A stretch of DNA of 64,000 bases from assembly GCF_006874625.1 (NCBI RefSeq), contig NZ_CP030034.1:2542001-2606000 (forward strand), given 5' to 3'. The translations under genes were made by a program, and so were the position numbers. The notes under the pieces are model-generated. The model saw nothing but the letters and a program-made list of their open reading frames with translations. It was not told the DNA's origin and ran no database searches. Below, one piece after another: positions 45,233 to 52,968 of the stretch (the first letter of the stretch is position 1; each line of letters starts with the position of its first letter). Source of the DNA: Bdellovibrio sp. NC01. Its GTDB lineage: Bacteria; Bdellovibrionota; Bdellovibrionia; Bdellovibrionales; Bdellovibrionaceae.

Positions 45233-46132
45233 ATGTTGTTTCCTGAATTAACTCCGGCGCAGAAGCGTGCGAATTTTAGAGCTGCATTGAAGACTGGTAA
45301 ATTGCTTCAGTTTCCTGGTTCTTGGTCACCGTTGGTTTCGATGGCGATTGAAAAACAGGGATTTGATGGAGTTTATATTTCTGGGTCTGTGCTTTCGAAT
45401 GACTTGGGTTACCCAGACATCGGTTTGACGTCTTTGACTGAAGTCGGTCTTCGTGGGCGTCAGATTGCGCGTACGACGAAACTTCCAACGATCATTGATA
45501 TCGACACTGGTTTCGGTGAACCGATGAGTGCGACTCGCACTGTGCAAGAGATGATTGAAATGGGTTTAGCTGGTTGTCATATTGAAGACCAAGTAAATCC
45601 AAAACGTTGTGGTCACTTGGATGGTAAATCGTTGGTGACTCGTGACGAAGCGACTCGCAAAGTAGCGGCCGCTGCTCGTGGTAAAAAATTGGATGAAAAT
45701 TTCCTATTGATTGCTCGTACAGACGCTCGTGCTTCTGAAGGTTTGGATGCAGCGATTGATCGCGCCAAAGCGTACATCGATGCGGGTGCGGATTGCATCT
45801 TCACGGAAGCTTTGGAAGACGAAAAAGAATTTGAAAAATTCCGTAAAGCCGTTTCTGTTCCTTTGCTTGCGAACATGACTGAATTCGGTAAAGGCCGCTT
45901 GTTCACTTACCAAGAACTTTCAAATCTTGGTTACAACATCGTGATCTATCCAGTGACAACATTCCGTCTTGCGATGGGTGCTACTGTGAATGGCTTGGCA
46001 GAGATCAAAGAAAAAGGAACTCAAGAAGGTTTGCTAGGTAAAATGCAAACTCGTAAAGAGCTTTACGCTTTGACTCGTTATGATGAGTACAACAGCTTCG
46101 ACCAAAATATTTTCAATTTTAAATTGAAATAA
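45233..46132 (+). CDS. prpB: methylisocitrate lyase PrpB
   Basis: Cleaves 2-methylisocitrate to pyruvate and succinate, the last step of the methylcitrate cycle. The 299-residue protein shows KRCGHLDGKSLV (family K-[KR]-CGH catalytic motif), DIDTGFGEP (metal-binding Asp) and NMTEFGKGRLFTYQEL. ATG 45233 has GGAGG five bases upstream. It ends before a strong terminator, so transcription stops before the secreted/TIGR02147 pair on the other strand. Confidence 0.94.
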   Translation: MLFPELTPAQKRANFRAALKTGKLLQFPGSWSPLVSMAIEKQGFDGVYISGSVLSNDLGYPDIGLTSLTEVGLRGRQIARTTKLPTIIDIDTGFGEPMSATRTVQEMIEMGLAGCHIEDQVNPKRCGHLDGKSLVTRDEATRKVAAAARGKKLDENFLLIARTDARASEGLDAAIDRAKAYIDAGADCIFTEALEDEKEFEKFRKAVSVPLLANMTEFGKGRLFTYQELSNLGYNIVIYPVTTFRLAMGATVNGLAEIKEKGTQEGLLGKMQTRKELYALTRYDEYNSFDQNIFNFKLK

Positions 46133-46154
46133 TCTTGCCGGATATCAGATAAGC

Positions 46155-46180
46155 AAAAAGGCCTCGTACGAGGCCTTTTT
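46155..46180. terminator. bidirectional terminator
   Basis: AAAAAGGCCTCGTACGAGGCCTTTTT, a perfect 26-base palindrome between prpB and the convergent regulator gene. Confidence 0.92.
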
Positions 46181-46208
46181 ATTTCTACTCAAGCAAAATC
46201 GGAATGTC

Positions 46209-46946
46209 TTAAGCTTTTGTCGTCATCGGAACTAAGTGCATAGAAAGCATGTACACTTCAGAACGATTCCCCGTCTCTAAATAGTCAGAAAATCTGCGAC
46301 GGAATTTCTTCAACTTCTCTTTTGCTTCCGGCATTTTACTTGGATCAATCGCCAAAACCATCGCTGATGAATCGCGCAGTTCTAATGGCACATTGTCGAT
46401 GGCCTTTTCGATCACCTTTAAACGACGCTTATGCCCCTCGCGCAACACTTCTGATGGTACTTCGGTGCTGGTTTGTGTTTTGCGTGCTTGCGGTGTCAAA
46501 CGGCCGTTCTTGGTTGTAAGCAAACTCAAGCGCTTCAACGTTTCGATCGCTTGTTGCGCTTCCTCTTCAGTAATACCTAGGCGACGCGCAGCTGTTGAGG
46601 TTTTGTGATCAAAACCTTTGGTTTCAATCAATGACAACATCGCGACGTAACTTGGATCAGACAAAAATTTGAATTCATCTTCTTGCAGAATCTTACCGTA
46701 AACTTCGCGGCAACTTTCTTGCTCAACACAAGCCAGGAACTCTTTCATCTGTTCAGAATTTAGATTTAATTTCGGGCCAATTTTTTGTGCGATTGATTCT
46801 GTAATTTGGCGCTGCCCGTTCATTAGCTCTGACAGGCGACCGCTGCCGATTTCCAAATGTTTCGCAAAGGCACGCAATGAATAGCGCACGTTTTTTTCTT
46901 TACGAAGCTCGTAGGCTTTTTTTAAGTATTCTGCAGAAGCTAACAT
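46209..46946 (-). CDS. TIGR02147-family regulator-like protein
   Basis: A 245-residue protein matching the TIGR02147 family seen in Bdellovibrio and Fibrobacter relatives: a N-terminal helix-turn-helix (YSLRAFAKHLEIGSGRLSELMNGQRQITESIAQKI, about 20-60), a winged-helix-like middle (about 95-160; DPSYVAMLSLIETKGFDHKTSTAARRLGITEEEAQQAIETLKRLSLL) and a C-terminal segment (VLAIDPSKMPEAKEKLKKFRRRF). It starts in a TAATG overlap with the upstream secreted-protein gene, so the two are made together and it may regulate that protein. Confidence 0.85.
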   Translation of the reverse strand: MLASAEYLKKAYELRKEKNVRYSLRAFAKHLEIGSGRLSELMNGQRQITESIAQKIGPKLNLNSEQMKEFLACVEQESCREVYGKILQEDEFKFLSDPSYVAMLSLIETKGFDHKTSTAARRLGITEEEAQQAIETLKRLSLLTTKNGRLTPQARKTQTSTEVPSEVLREGHKRRLKVIEKAIDNVPLELRDSSAMVLAIDPSKMPEAKEKLKKFRRRFSDYLETGNRSEVYMLSMHLVPMTTKA

Positions 46947-47383
46947 TAGGGTTGTCTCACTTTGCAGATAAATGGTGATTTTGTTTTCATGACGTCAGAG
47001 TCGAAAGTCAGATTGATTTTAATGTCTTCGCCCCAACGTATCGCTTCAATTGTCATATTGTGAAACCTGTAGCACTTAGGCATGAAACACTCTTCAGGCA
47101 AACGATACAAACGTGTGACAGTTAAACCGTTACTGATAAAAGCAAGTTCATACATGAAGCGCAGTGGAGGATATTTTTCACCGCTGCTATCGACAAGAGT
47201 CAGATCCAGATAATGACCATCTTTTTCAAGCGTTGCGCTGCTGGAAACGCTCTCCGTCCCGAAGAACAAACCAAAGGCCGCATCGCAATCAAGTGGCTGA
47301 TCGAAAGAGCCATTGCCCCATTCGTGTCCGGCAAAACTGAATGGCATCGTCGCAAGTACAAGCTTAACCAAAAAATTTCCCAC
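46946..47383 (-). CDS. small secreted protein coupled to TIGR02147 regulator
   Basis: I do not recognise the family. The GTG start at 47383 has AGGGGG upstream and begins a signal peptide (MGNFLVKLVLATMPFSFAG, reading GTG as Met); the open frame to 47419 lacks these. The 145-residue mature part has four cysteines (C in DCDAAF, ECFMPKCYRF, FICKV) and strand-rich character, so disulfides are likely. Stop and regulator start overlap. A similar secreted-plus-regulator arrangement is at 52969-54893, though sequences differ. Confidence 0.6.
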   Translation of the reverse strand: MGNFLVKLVLATMPFSFAGHEWGNGSFDQPLDCDAAFGLFFGTESVSSSATLEKDGHYLDLTLVDSSGEKYPPLRFMYELAFISNGLTVTRLYRLPEECFMPKCYRFHNMTIEAIRWGEDIKINLTFDSDVMKTKSPFICKVRQP

Positions 47384-47702
47384 CGTAGTGTCCCCCTGAT
47401 AATTTTTCGGATTATTCAAAGTTTTATTTTTTGCGTATCAGCAGAATGATGCCAAGAGGATTTGAATTACATCGCTCCCGGTTTACTTCGGGATCGTCAC
47501 TGTTGAAGTGATTTTACCAACTTTTTTGGAAACCCAGTTTTTGCGATTTCAATAGGTTAACCAAATTCTTAGGGTCTCGAACCATGAACAACTTACTGCG
47601 TTGAAAGGATGTCTGTTTTTTACTTTGACTTCTTTTTAACATTTGTTAAGTTACCTCGAACCGCTTCCAACCGGGCCGTAAGTACCCGGAATCGAGGGAT
47701 TT
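47384..47702. other. gene-free region before the phospholipase D-like gene
   Basis: Contains the divergent promoter regions of the secreted-protein gene and the phospholipase D-like gene, an inverted repeat near 47478-47495 (CCCGGTTTACTTCGGG-like) and the structured leader at 47654-47697. No credible gene is seen. Confidence 0.55.
47654..47697 (+). promoter_or_regulatory. structured leader masking the SD of the phospholipase D-like gene
   Basis: CCTCGA (47654-47659) pairs with TCGAGG (47692-47697), which contains most of the GAGGGA ribosome site. An inner stem CCGGG (47671-47675) / CCCGG (47685-47689) encloses the loop CCGTAAGTA. The compact two-stem shape just before the ATG at 47703 looks like a translational switch, but it matches no riboswitch class I know. 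Confidence 0.5.
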
Positions 47703-48737
47703 ATGAGAATCTTGTCTTTGGTTCTGAGCGCGTTTCTGTTCTTGCCACTTGTGAGCTCTGCGAATGACACCCTGTCGATCGCACCGGAAGATGGTCACCG
47801 TCTTTTTCTAGATAATATTGATGCCGCAAAATCTTCGATCAACATGTTGATGTATCATTTGTCTGATCTCGATGTTGTGAATCACTTGATCAGCGCCTCT
47901 TCGCGAGGAGTGAAAATTCAAATCATCCTCGACGAAAAAGTCATGGCTGGCGGAACTGCGAAAACGATCGCAGATAATTTGCAAGCTCATGGTATCGCCG
48001 TGAAACCAAGCTCCCCGTTCTTCTCGATCTCTCACGCAAAGTCTGCGACGTTTGATCATTCTTGGGCCCTCGTGACGTCGATTAATCTGACTCGTACAGC
48101 AGATTTCACTCGCGATTTTGGTATTCGCACTGATGATCAAGATGTTGTGAATGAGTTTGATAAAGTGTTCGCTTCCGACTGGCAAAATGCTGACAACAAA
48201 ACTGGAAACACACCGGAATTGAGTGTCGAAAAATTAGCATGGAGTCCGGTGAATTCGAAAGACAAGCTGCTTGCTCTGATTCAATCAGCGCAGCAAAGCA
48301 TCTATCTTGAAGTCGAAAATTTAGGCGATAAAGATATTCTGGCCGCCCTCGGAGATAAGTCGAAAAACGATGTGAAAGTCGTTGTTGTTGTACCCGCTTG
48401 TGTCGAGGGCGGTGGAACTCGCAATGTCCCGTTCATGAAAGATTTGGCAGCGAGCGGAGTTGAAGCAATTCTTTCCGTTCCGCCTTACTCGAATTCAAAT
48501 CCCTACATTCATGCGAAGAGCATCGTCGTTGATGGTCAAACGGTGTACGTCGGATCAGAAAATTTTAGCTACAACAGCCTGACGGCAGCGCGCGAATTGG
48601 GAATCATTGAACAAGATTCCGACATCAGTTCGAGCGTTCAAAATACGATCGCCCAAGACGCGTCGCTTGGAAAATCCGCACAAACATTGCCTGCCACGTT
48701 TAAGTGTTCCGTCTCTGCGACAGATCAGTCGCCTTAG
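47703..48737 (+). CDS. secreted phospholipase D-like protein (two HKD motifs)
   Basis: A 344-residue protein with a signal peptide (MRILSLVLSAFLFLPLVSSA). Two PLD half-domains follow: the first HKD variant is SHAKSATFD (about residues 115-123), the second is IHAKSIVVDGQTVYVGSENFS (about 270-290). The family includes phospholipases, nucleases and cardiolipin synthases; export argues for a lipase or nuclease acting outside the cytoplasm. It lies between regulator and citrate synthase genes and has its own structured leader. A role in prey-membrane or DNA degradation is inference. Confidence 0.85.
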   Translation: MRILSLVLSAFLFLPLVSSANDTLSIAPEDGHRLFLDNIDAAKSSINMLMYHLSDLDVVNHLISASSRGVKIQIILDEKVMAGGTAKTIADNLQAHGIAVKPSSPFFSISHAKSATFDHSWALVTSINLTRTADFTRDFGIRTDDQDVVNEFDKVFASDWQNADNKTGNTPELSVEKLAWSPVNSKDKLLALIQSAQQSIYLEVENLGDKDILAALGDKSKNDVKVVVVVPACVEGGGTRNVPFMKDLAASGVEAILSVPPYSNSNPYIHAKSIVVDGQTVYVGSENFSYNSLTAARELGIIEQDSDISSSVQNTIAQDASLGKSAQTLPATFKCSVSATDQSP

Positions 48738-48871
48738 AGGTTCGCCATATCGCAAAAAAGTCCTTGGCTGGTTGACCTAACAAATGCCAAGGGCTAGCTT
48801 GAGCCATTACCTTTTAGATAAATAACACGCCACATCGCGAACACACTTCGCACGGCGTTTCCGGAGGAAAA

Positions 48872-50038
48872 ATGGCTGAATATATCAATCCAGATTACGT
48901 TCCAGAACCAGAGAAAATGAACGTTAAAAAAGGTCTTGAGGGCGTTGTTATGGATACGTCTTCAGTATCTAAAGTAAACCCTCACACAAACTCTTTGATC
49001 TACCGCGGTTACCCAGTTCAAGACTTGGCTGAAAACTGCTCATTCGAAGAAGTTGCTTTCTTGATGTACAACGGTGAATTGCCAACTGCTGCGCAATTGG
49101 CTGACTTCACGAAAAAAGAGCGCGGCTACCGCGATATCTCTGCAACTTTGTTGAACGTGATCAAAGCTCTTCCACAAAAATGCCACCCAATGGATTCAAT
49201 CCGCACAGCGGTTTCTTTCTTGGGCGCGGAAGATGCTCGTATCTGGGATTCTTCTCCAGCTACAAACATGGACAAAGCGATTCAATTGTTGGCGAAAATC
49301 CCAACAATGGTTGCTGCTGACTACCGTTTCAAAAAAGGTTTGGACTTTATTGCTCCAAAATCTGATTTGTCTATCGCTGAAAACTTCTTCCACATGTGTT
49401 TCGGTAAAGTTCCACAAAAAGAAGTTGTTAAAGCTTTCGACGTTTCTTTGATCCTTTACGCTGAACACAGCTTCAATGCTTCTACTTTCACAGCACGTGT
49501 TGTGACTTCAACTCAATCTGATATCTATTCTGCAACTGTAGCGGGTATCGGCGCGTTGAAAGGTCCTTTGCACGGTGGTGCTAACGAAATGGTTATGCAC
49601 ATGATGAAAGAGATCGCAGATCCTGCAAAAGCAGAACGATGGATGTTGGATGCTCTAGCTCAGAAGAAAAAAGTTATGGGCTTCGGTCACCGCGTTTACC
49701 GTTCTGGCGACTCTCGCGTTCCAACAATGAAGAAGTACGCACAAGTTATGGCTGACGTAACTGGCGAACAAAAATGGATGCAAATGTACGCTTCATTGGA
49801 AAAAGTTATGGTTGAGAAGAAAAAAATCTACCCTAACTTGGATTTCCCAGCGGGTCCTGCTTACTACATGATGGGCTTCGAGATCGACTTCTTTACACCG
49901 ATCTTCGTTATGGCTCGTACAACAGGCTGGTCTGCTCACATCATGGAGCAAACTGCTGACAACCGCATCATCCGTCCTCTTTCAGAGTACGTAGGTGCAG
50001 AACAACGTAAAGTTGTTCCTTTGTCTGAACGTAAATAA
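48872..50038 (+). CDS. prpC: 2-methylcitrate/citrate synthase
   Basis: Condenses propionyl-CoA (or acetyl-CoA) with oxaloacetate. The 388-residue length and N-terminus (GLEGVVMDTSSVSKVNPHTNSLIYRGYPVQDLAENCSFEEVAFLMYNGELP) match the short PrpC-type enzymes. Catalytic regions are the His in AEHSFNAS, GPLHGGANE with His, and the FGHRVYRSGDSRVP segment; an Asp follows in LDFPAGPAYY. It may serve both TCA and methylcitrate cycles. ATG 48872 has GGAGG upstream. It is separated from prpDB by the PLD and regulator genes. Confidence 0.9.
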   Translation: MAEYINPDYVPEPEKMNVKKGLEGVVMDTSSVSKVNPHTNSLIYRGYPVQDLAENCSFEEVAFLMYNGELPTAAQLADFTKKERGYRDISATLLNVIKALPQKCHPMDSIRTAVSFLGAEDARIWDSSPATNMDKAIQLLAKIPTMVAADYRFKKGLDFIAPKSDLSIAENFFHMCFGKVPQKEVVKAFDVSLILYAEHSFNASTFTARVVTSTQSDIYSATVAGIGALKGPLHGGANEMVMHMMKEIADPAKAERWMLDALAQKKKVMGFGHRVYRSGDSRVPTMKKYAQVMADVTGEQKWMQMYASLEKVMVEKKKIYPNLDFPAGPAYYMMGFEIDFFTPIFVMARTTGWSAHIMEQTADNRIIRPLSEYVGAEQRKVVPLSERK

Positions 50039-50052
50039 TTTCTGACGAAATG

Positions 50053-50084
50053 AAAAAGCCCGGTGATGAACCGGGCTTTTTTTT
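50053..50084. terminator. terminator after citrate synthase gene
   Basis: AAAAGCCCGGT-GATGA-ACCGGGCTTTTTTTT: eleven-base-pair stem with long T-run. It also serves the convergent small secreted-protein gene. Confidence 0.92.
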
Positions 50085-50089
50085 GCGAT

Positions 50090-50446
50090 CTATTTACAGC
50101 ATCCCACCACGAGTTGGTCGTTTTGTAGGAGCCAGATTTCTTTTGAGTATGTGGCGTCTGACATGCCGTCTGTGCATTTTTCATCGGCGCGAACTGTGAT
50201 CGTTACATCACCGGCTGCTCCTTTGCCTTTAAGGACTTCGCCGAAAGATTCTGGTACGCCGATGGGTGACGTACGCAATGTGATTTTATAAGACTGATCT
50301 TTTTCGCCAGGGGCTGCGACGATGATTTTGTCGCCGGTGATTTTAGCGTTCCAAAAAGGCTCAGTGCCCATACATCTTAAATCTTGCGCGGCTGCGAACG
50401 CATTTCCTGCGAACAGCAGAACGATGACGGCCATGTAGTTTTTCAT
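50090..50446 (-). CDS. secreted COG3650-like protein
   Basis: A 118-residue exported protein with signal peptide (MKNYMAVIVLLFAGNAFA). The motif LRCMGTEPFWNAKI near the mature N-terminus resembles the CxGxEPFW motif of COG3650-type periplasmic proteins of unknown function. There are four cysteines in the mature part, two at the C-terminus (VVGCCK). It faces the beta-lactamase gene divergently. No catalytic residue is apparent. Confidence 0.65.
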   Translation of the reverse strand: MKNYMAVIVLLFAGNAFAAAQDLRCMGTEPFWNAKITGDKIIVAAPGEKDQSYKITLRTSPIGVPESFGEVLKGKGAAGDVTITVRADEKCTDGMSDATYSKEIWLLQNDQLVVGCCK

Positions 50447-50539
50447 TTGAAGACTCCCTTGTTTTTTTGAATCAATCTTGAGTTAATATCTAAAGATTTC
50501 TTCTTCAACTTACGACTTCGCAAAGAATCGGATTTCATA

Positions 50540-51427
50540 ATGACTGGTAAAAAATTATTCTTCGCTAGCTTGGCCGCACTTGCTTTTGTTAATTGTTCTT
50601 CGACGCCGGATAAGTCATCAGATACAGAGACAAAGAGCGAAAATGCTAAACCTATTATCAGCAGTTTTGAAACGCTTACGAACGCATTTAAAGATAAAGA
50701 GGGCTGCTTTCTTTTATACGACGTCACGAACAAAGAATACGTTGAACAATTCAATCCCGAGCGTTGCCAACTGGCAACTGCCCCCTGCTCAACTTTCAAA
50801 GTTCCACTGGCTGTGATGGGTTTTGATTCTGGCGTACTGAAAGATGAAAATACAAAATTCAAATGGAATCACAAGAAGCACGAGATCTCCGAATGGAATC
50901 AAGATCAGACAGCTGCGACATGGATGAAGTATTCTGTGCTTTGGTATTCGCAAGTTATCACAAAAAGACTAGGCCGCGCGAAGGTGCAAAACTATTTGGA
51001 TTCAATGAATTATGGCAATCATGATTTTTCTGGCAACATTGAATCCGCGTGGTTAACGAATGGAAAAGTGCCGAATCATAAACGCAACTCGGTGCAAATC
51101 AACGCTTATCAACAGGTTGATTTTCTAAAAAAATTATTTGCTTCGACTTTACCGCAATCACAAAATGCGCAAGAGCTGACTCGCAAAATTATGTATTTAG
51201 AAAAAACCCCAGATGGTTGGGATTTTTCTGGAAAGACAGGTTCAGGTTATACGGGCGCTAAATTGGACCGCCGTTTGGGATGGTTCGTGGCGCATCTTAA
51301 AAAAGGCACACAAGAGTATGTGGCCGTGGTCACTTTCAACGACAAAACTTCGAATGAAGATCTATTCGGTGGTAAAGAGTCCAAAGCCATCATGATCGAA
51401 GCACTGAAGGCTCGTGGGATGTATTAG
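50540..51427 (+). CDS. class D beta-lactamase (OXA-like)
   Basis: A 295-residue serine beta-lactamase. Class D motifs are in place: S84-T-F-K87, S132-V-L (SxV box, in YSVLWYSQ), Y158-G-N160 and K232-T-G234. It has an N-terminal hydrophobic segment ending FVNCSS; this resembles a lipoprotein signal, but Asn before Cys is atypical, so ordinary secretion or lipidation are both possible. In a peptidoglycan-eating predator a penicillin-sensor or resistance role is plausible. The stop overlaps by 4 bases the next, convergent, gene. Confidence 0.9.
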   Translation: MTGKKLFFASLAALAFVNCSSTPDKSSDTETKSENAKPIISSFETLTNAFKDKEGCFLLYDVTNKEYVEQFNPERCQLATAPCSTFKVPLAVMGFDSGVLKDENTKFKWNHKKHEISEWNQDQTAATWMKYSVLWYSQVITKRLGRAKVQNYLDSMNYGNHDFSGNIESAWLTNGKVPNHKRNSVQINAYQQVDFLKKLFASTLPQSQNAQELTRKIMYLEKTPDGWDFSGKTGSGYTGAKLDRRLGWFVAHLKKGTQEYVAVVTFNDKTSNEDLFGGKESKAIMIEALKARGMY

Positions 51428-51996
51428 TTGCTGGCGAAATTAAAGCGGATCATCTTTTGGTCAAAGCCTAAGCGTTCCGCATTGTAAGCCGCTAACGCCG
51501 TGCTAAAGCGGCGGGCAAAAAGGTCACGATGTTGCGCGTATTCAAGGCTTTCGCGCGACACCGCAAGCGACAATAAGTAGTCACTCTTAACTAAAAGATT
51601 TTGGAATTCCAATTCACTGAATTTTGCGAAGGGACCTGCTTTACGATGCGCACTGAATAGTGCCGTCATGCGGGTCATGTGCACCATGAGTTCTTCGGCG
51701 TATTCCGCCTTCAGTTTTGTTTCATCAACGTTGTGAATCCATTTCTGAATGGAATTCATCGCCATCGAATTAATGATGGCTCCCGCTTTCTCGTCCAGGC
51801 TTTCAGCAAGGACAGAGGCTGAACGCAAAACCGGCGTTACATTCGGTTGCTTCTTTGGAGTGCTGACCACCGTTTTCACAATGGCGCCCTTCTGCGGCTG
51901 ACTCATTTTGAGAACACGCTTCTTCGTGCGGGCTTCCGCTGTGCTGAATGCTGTTATAACCGCTAGAACTAGAATTAGGCACGACTTCATCTTCAT
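51424..51996 (-). CDS. secreted protein of unknown function
   Basis: I do not recognise this gene. The 190-residue product has a signal peptide (MKMKSCLILVLAVITAFSTAEA), then a basic, Lys-rich linker (about 23-60) and a helical C-terminal half (about 65-190). A short motif YAEELMVHMTRMTALF might be a helix pair. It is tail-to-tail with the beta-lactamase gene. Upstream lie a 26-bp tandem repeat and a TCTCA palindrome (52138-52150). Confidence 0.5.
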   Translation of the reverse strand: MKMKSCLILVLAVITAFSTAEARTKKRVLKMSQPQKGAIVKTVVSTPKKQPNVTPVLRSASVLAESLDEKAGAIINSMAMNSIQKWIHNVDETKLKAEYAEELMVHMTRMTALFSAHRKAGPFAKFSELEFQNLLVKSDYLLSLAVSRESLEYAQHRDLFARRFSTALAAYNAERLGFDQKMIRFNFASN

Positions 51997-52039
51997 TTAC
52001 TATCCTCGATTAATGAACTTAATGAGTAGTACTACAAAC

Positions 52040-52131
52040 GCCGTGCCTGCTTACGCTCCGGCTTCGCCGTGCCTGCTTACACTCAGGCTTCGCCGTGCTT
52101 GCTTACACTCCGGCTTCGCCGGAGTAGCAAG
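52040..52131. repeat. three tandem 26-bp repeats ending in hairpin
   Basis: Units at 52040-52065, 52066-52091 and 52092-52117 differ at one to three positions each (GCCGTGCCTGCTTACGCTCC-type). The last unit plus 52118-52131 forms the hairpin below. No spacers, so not a CRISPR. Confidence 0.85.
52098..52131. repeat. dispersed hairpin, copy 2
   Basis: ACTCCGGC (52107-52114) - TTC - GCCGGAGT (52118-52125), extended by CTTGCT/AGCAAG across a three-base bulge. It shares the loop and flank with the 16191-16220 copy, with compensatory base-pair changes. Confidence 0.75.
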
Positions 52132-52137
52132 TCTATG

Positions 52138-52150
52138 TCTCATCCTGAGA
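52138..52150. promoter_or_regulatory. TCTCA-TCC-TGAGA palindrome, copy 2
   Basis: Inverted repeat in TGTCTCATCCTGAGATT, about 140 bases before the secreted-protein gene (start 51996) and near the rnk stop. Same architecture as copies at 18784 and 60826. Confidence 0.4.
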
Positions 52151-52160
52151 TTATGGTTAC

Positions 52161-52565
52161 TTAGAGTTCGTAGTGGCCTTCCGCTTCAGGTTGGAAGCTG
52201 ACGGCTTTCACAGTCAATTTTTTGATCGTGCCGTTTGGAAGTTTCCAATCGATAGATTGACCTACTGACAAACCTAACAGGGCAACGCCGATAGGCGCTA
52301 GAATAGAGATTTTGCCAGCTTCTAAATTCGCATCTTTGGGATAAACCAAAGTCATTTCCTGTTCAGTGCCATTCAATTCATCGACAAAACGCACGCGTGA
52401 ATTCATCGTCACGATCGTCGGTGGAATATCTTTTTGTGCAATGACGTTGGCGCGACTAAGCTCTTCTTCAAGCGCCAAACCCGCTTCGCTTTCAGTTTGC
52501 GCTGCCAATGATGAAAGACGTTGATAATCTAAATCTGTAACAAAAATTCGCGGTTGCGATTCCAT
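52161..52565 (-). CDS. rnk: Rnk/GreA-like regulator of nucleoside diphosphate kinase
   Basis: A 134-residue GreA C-terminal-fold protein of the Rnk type: PRIFVTDLDYQRLSSLA and SILAPIGVALLGLSVGQSIDWKLPNG are the family hallmarks, and it lacks the long coiled coil with acidic tip that GreA uses, so it should bind RNA polymerase's secondary channel more weakly. The start has AGGAG upstream. A hairpin (AGTAAATTT/AAATTTACT, 52630-52656) lies in its leader. Confidence 0.8.
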   Translation of the reverse strand: MESQPRIFVTDLDYQRLSSLAAQTESEAGLALEEELSRANVIAQKDIPPTIVTMNSRVRFVDELNGTEQEMTLVYPKDANLEAGKISILAPIGVALLGLSVGQSIDWKLPNGTIKKLTVKAVSFQPEAEGHYEL

Positions 52566-52968
52566 GCAATTCTCCTATGAGGGGATTAAAAATATTTTTA
52601 AAATGTTGCGTAGTCAGAGAGGGCTAAAAGTAAATTTCGTAGCGGGAAAATTTACTTACGAGATGAGCTTTGCGCGCACAACAGCTTCAAAGCCCTTGGG
52701 GACTTTAAAAACTTCGATAGAAGCTTGTTGATAGTAGAAAAAAGTTCTTTTGCGCACATGATGTGAACAACTATAACACGCTTATGCTTGGAATAAAACG
52801 CTAACTATTGTGAAGCAAATCGCCACAAACTAGACAAAACCCTGATTTGTCCAGAATCACCAAAGCCAAACAACACATGTCCCGCATTTTCATTAAAGCT
52901 TCGTTTTTACGATTGCTTGAATGTCATCCTCGATGGCACATCGGATTCATCAACAAAAAGGAGATCAA
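52566..52968. other. gene-free region between rnk and secreted-protein gene
   Basis: About 400 bases with no credible gene. It contains the AGTAAATTT/AAATTTACT hairpin (about 52630-52656) and AT-rich stretches around 52740-52860, the likely site of divergent promoters for rnk and the secreted protein. Confidence 0.5.

Noticed and set aside
48738-48871. Promoter of the citrate synthase gene (TTGACC, TAGCTT)
   Set aside because: The -10 box is too poor to support a call, although a promoter must exist.
50443-50862. 139-residue open frame opposite the beta-lactamase start
   Set aside because: Antisense to a well supported gene and to the secreted COG3650-like gene's promoter; composition is unlike a real protein.
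52040-52131. Possible CRISPR array
   Set aside because: The repeats are directly adjacent without spacers and no cas genes are near.
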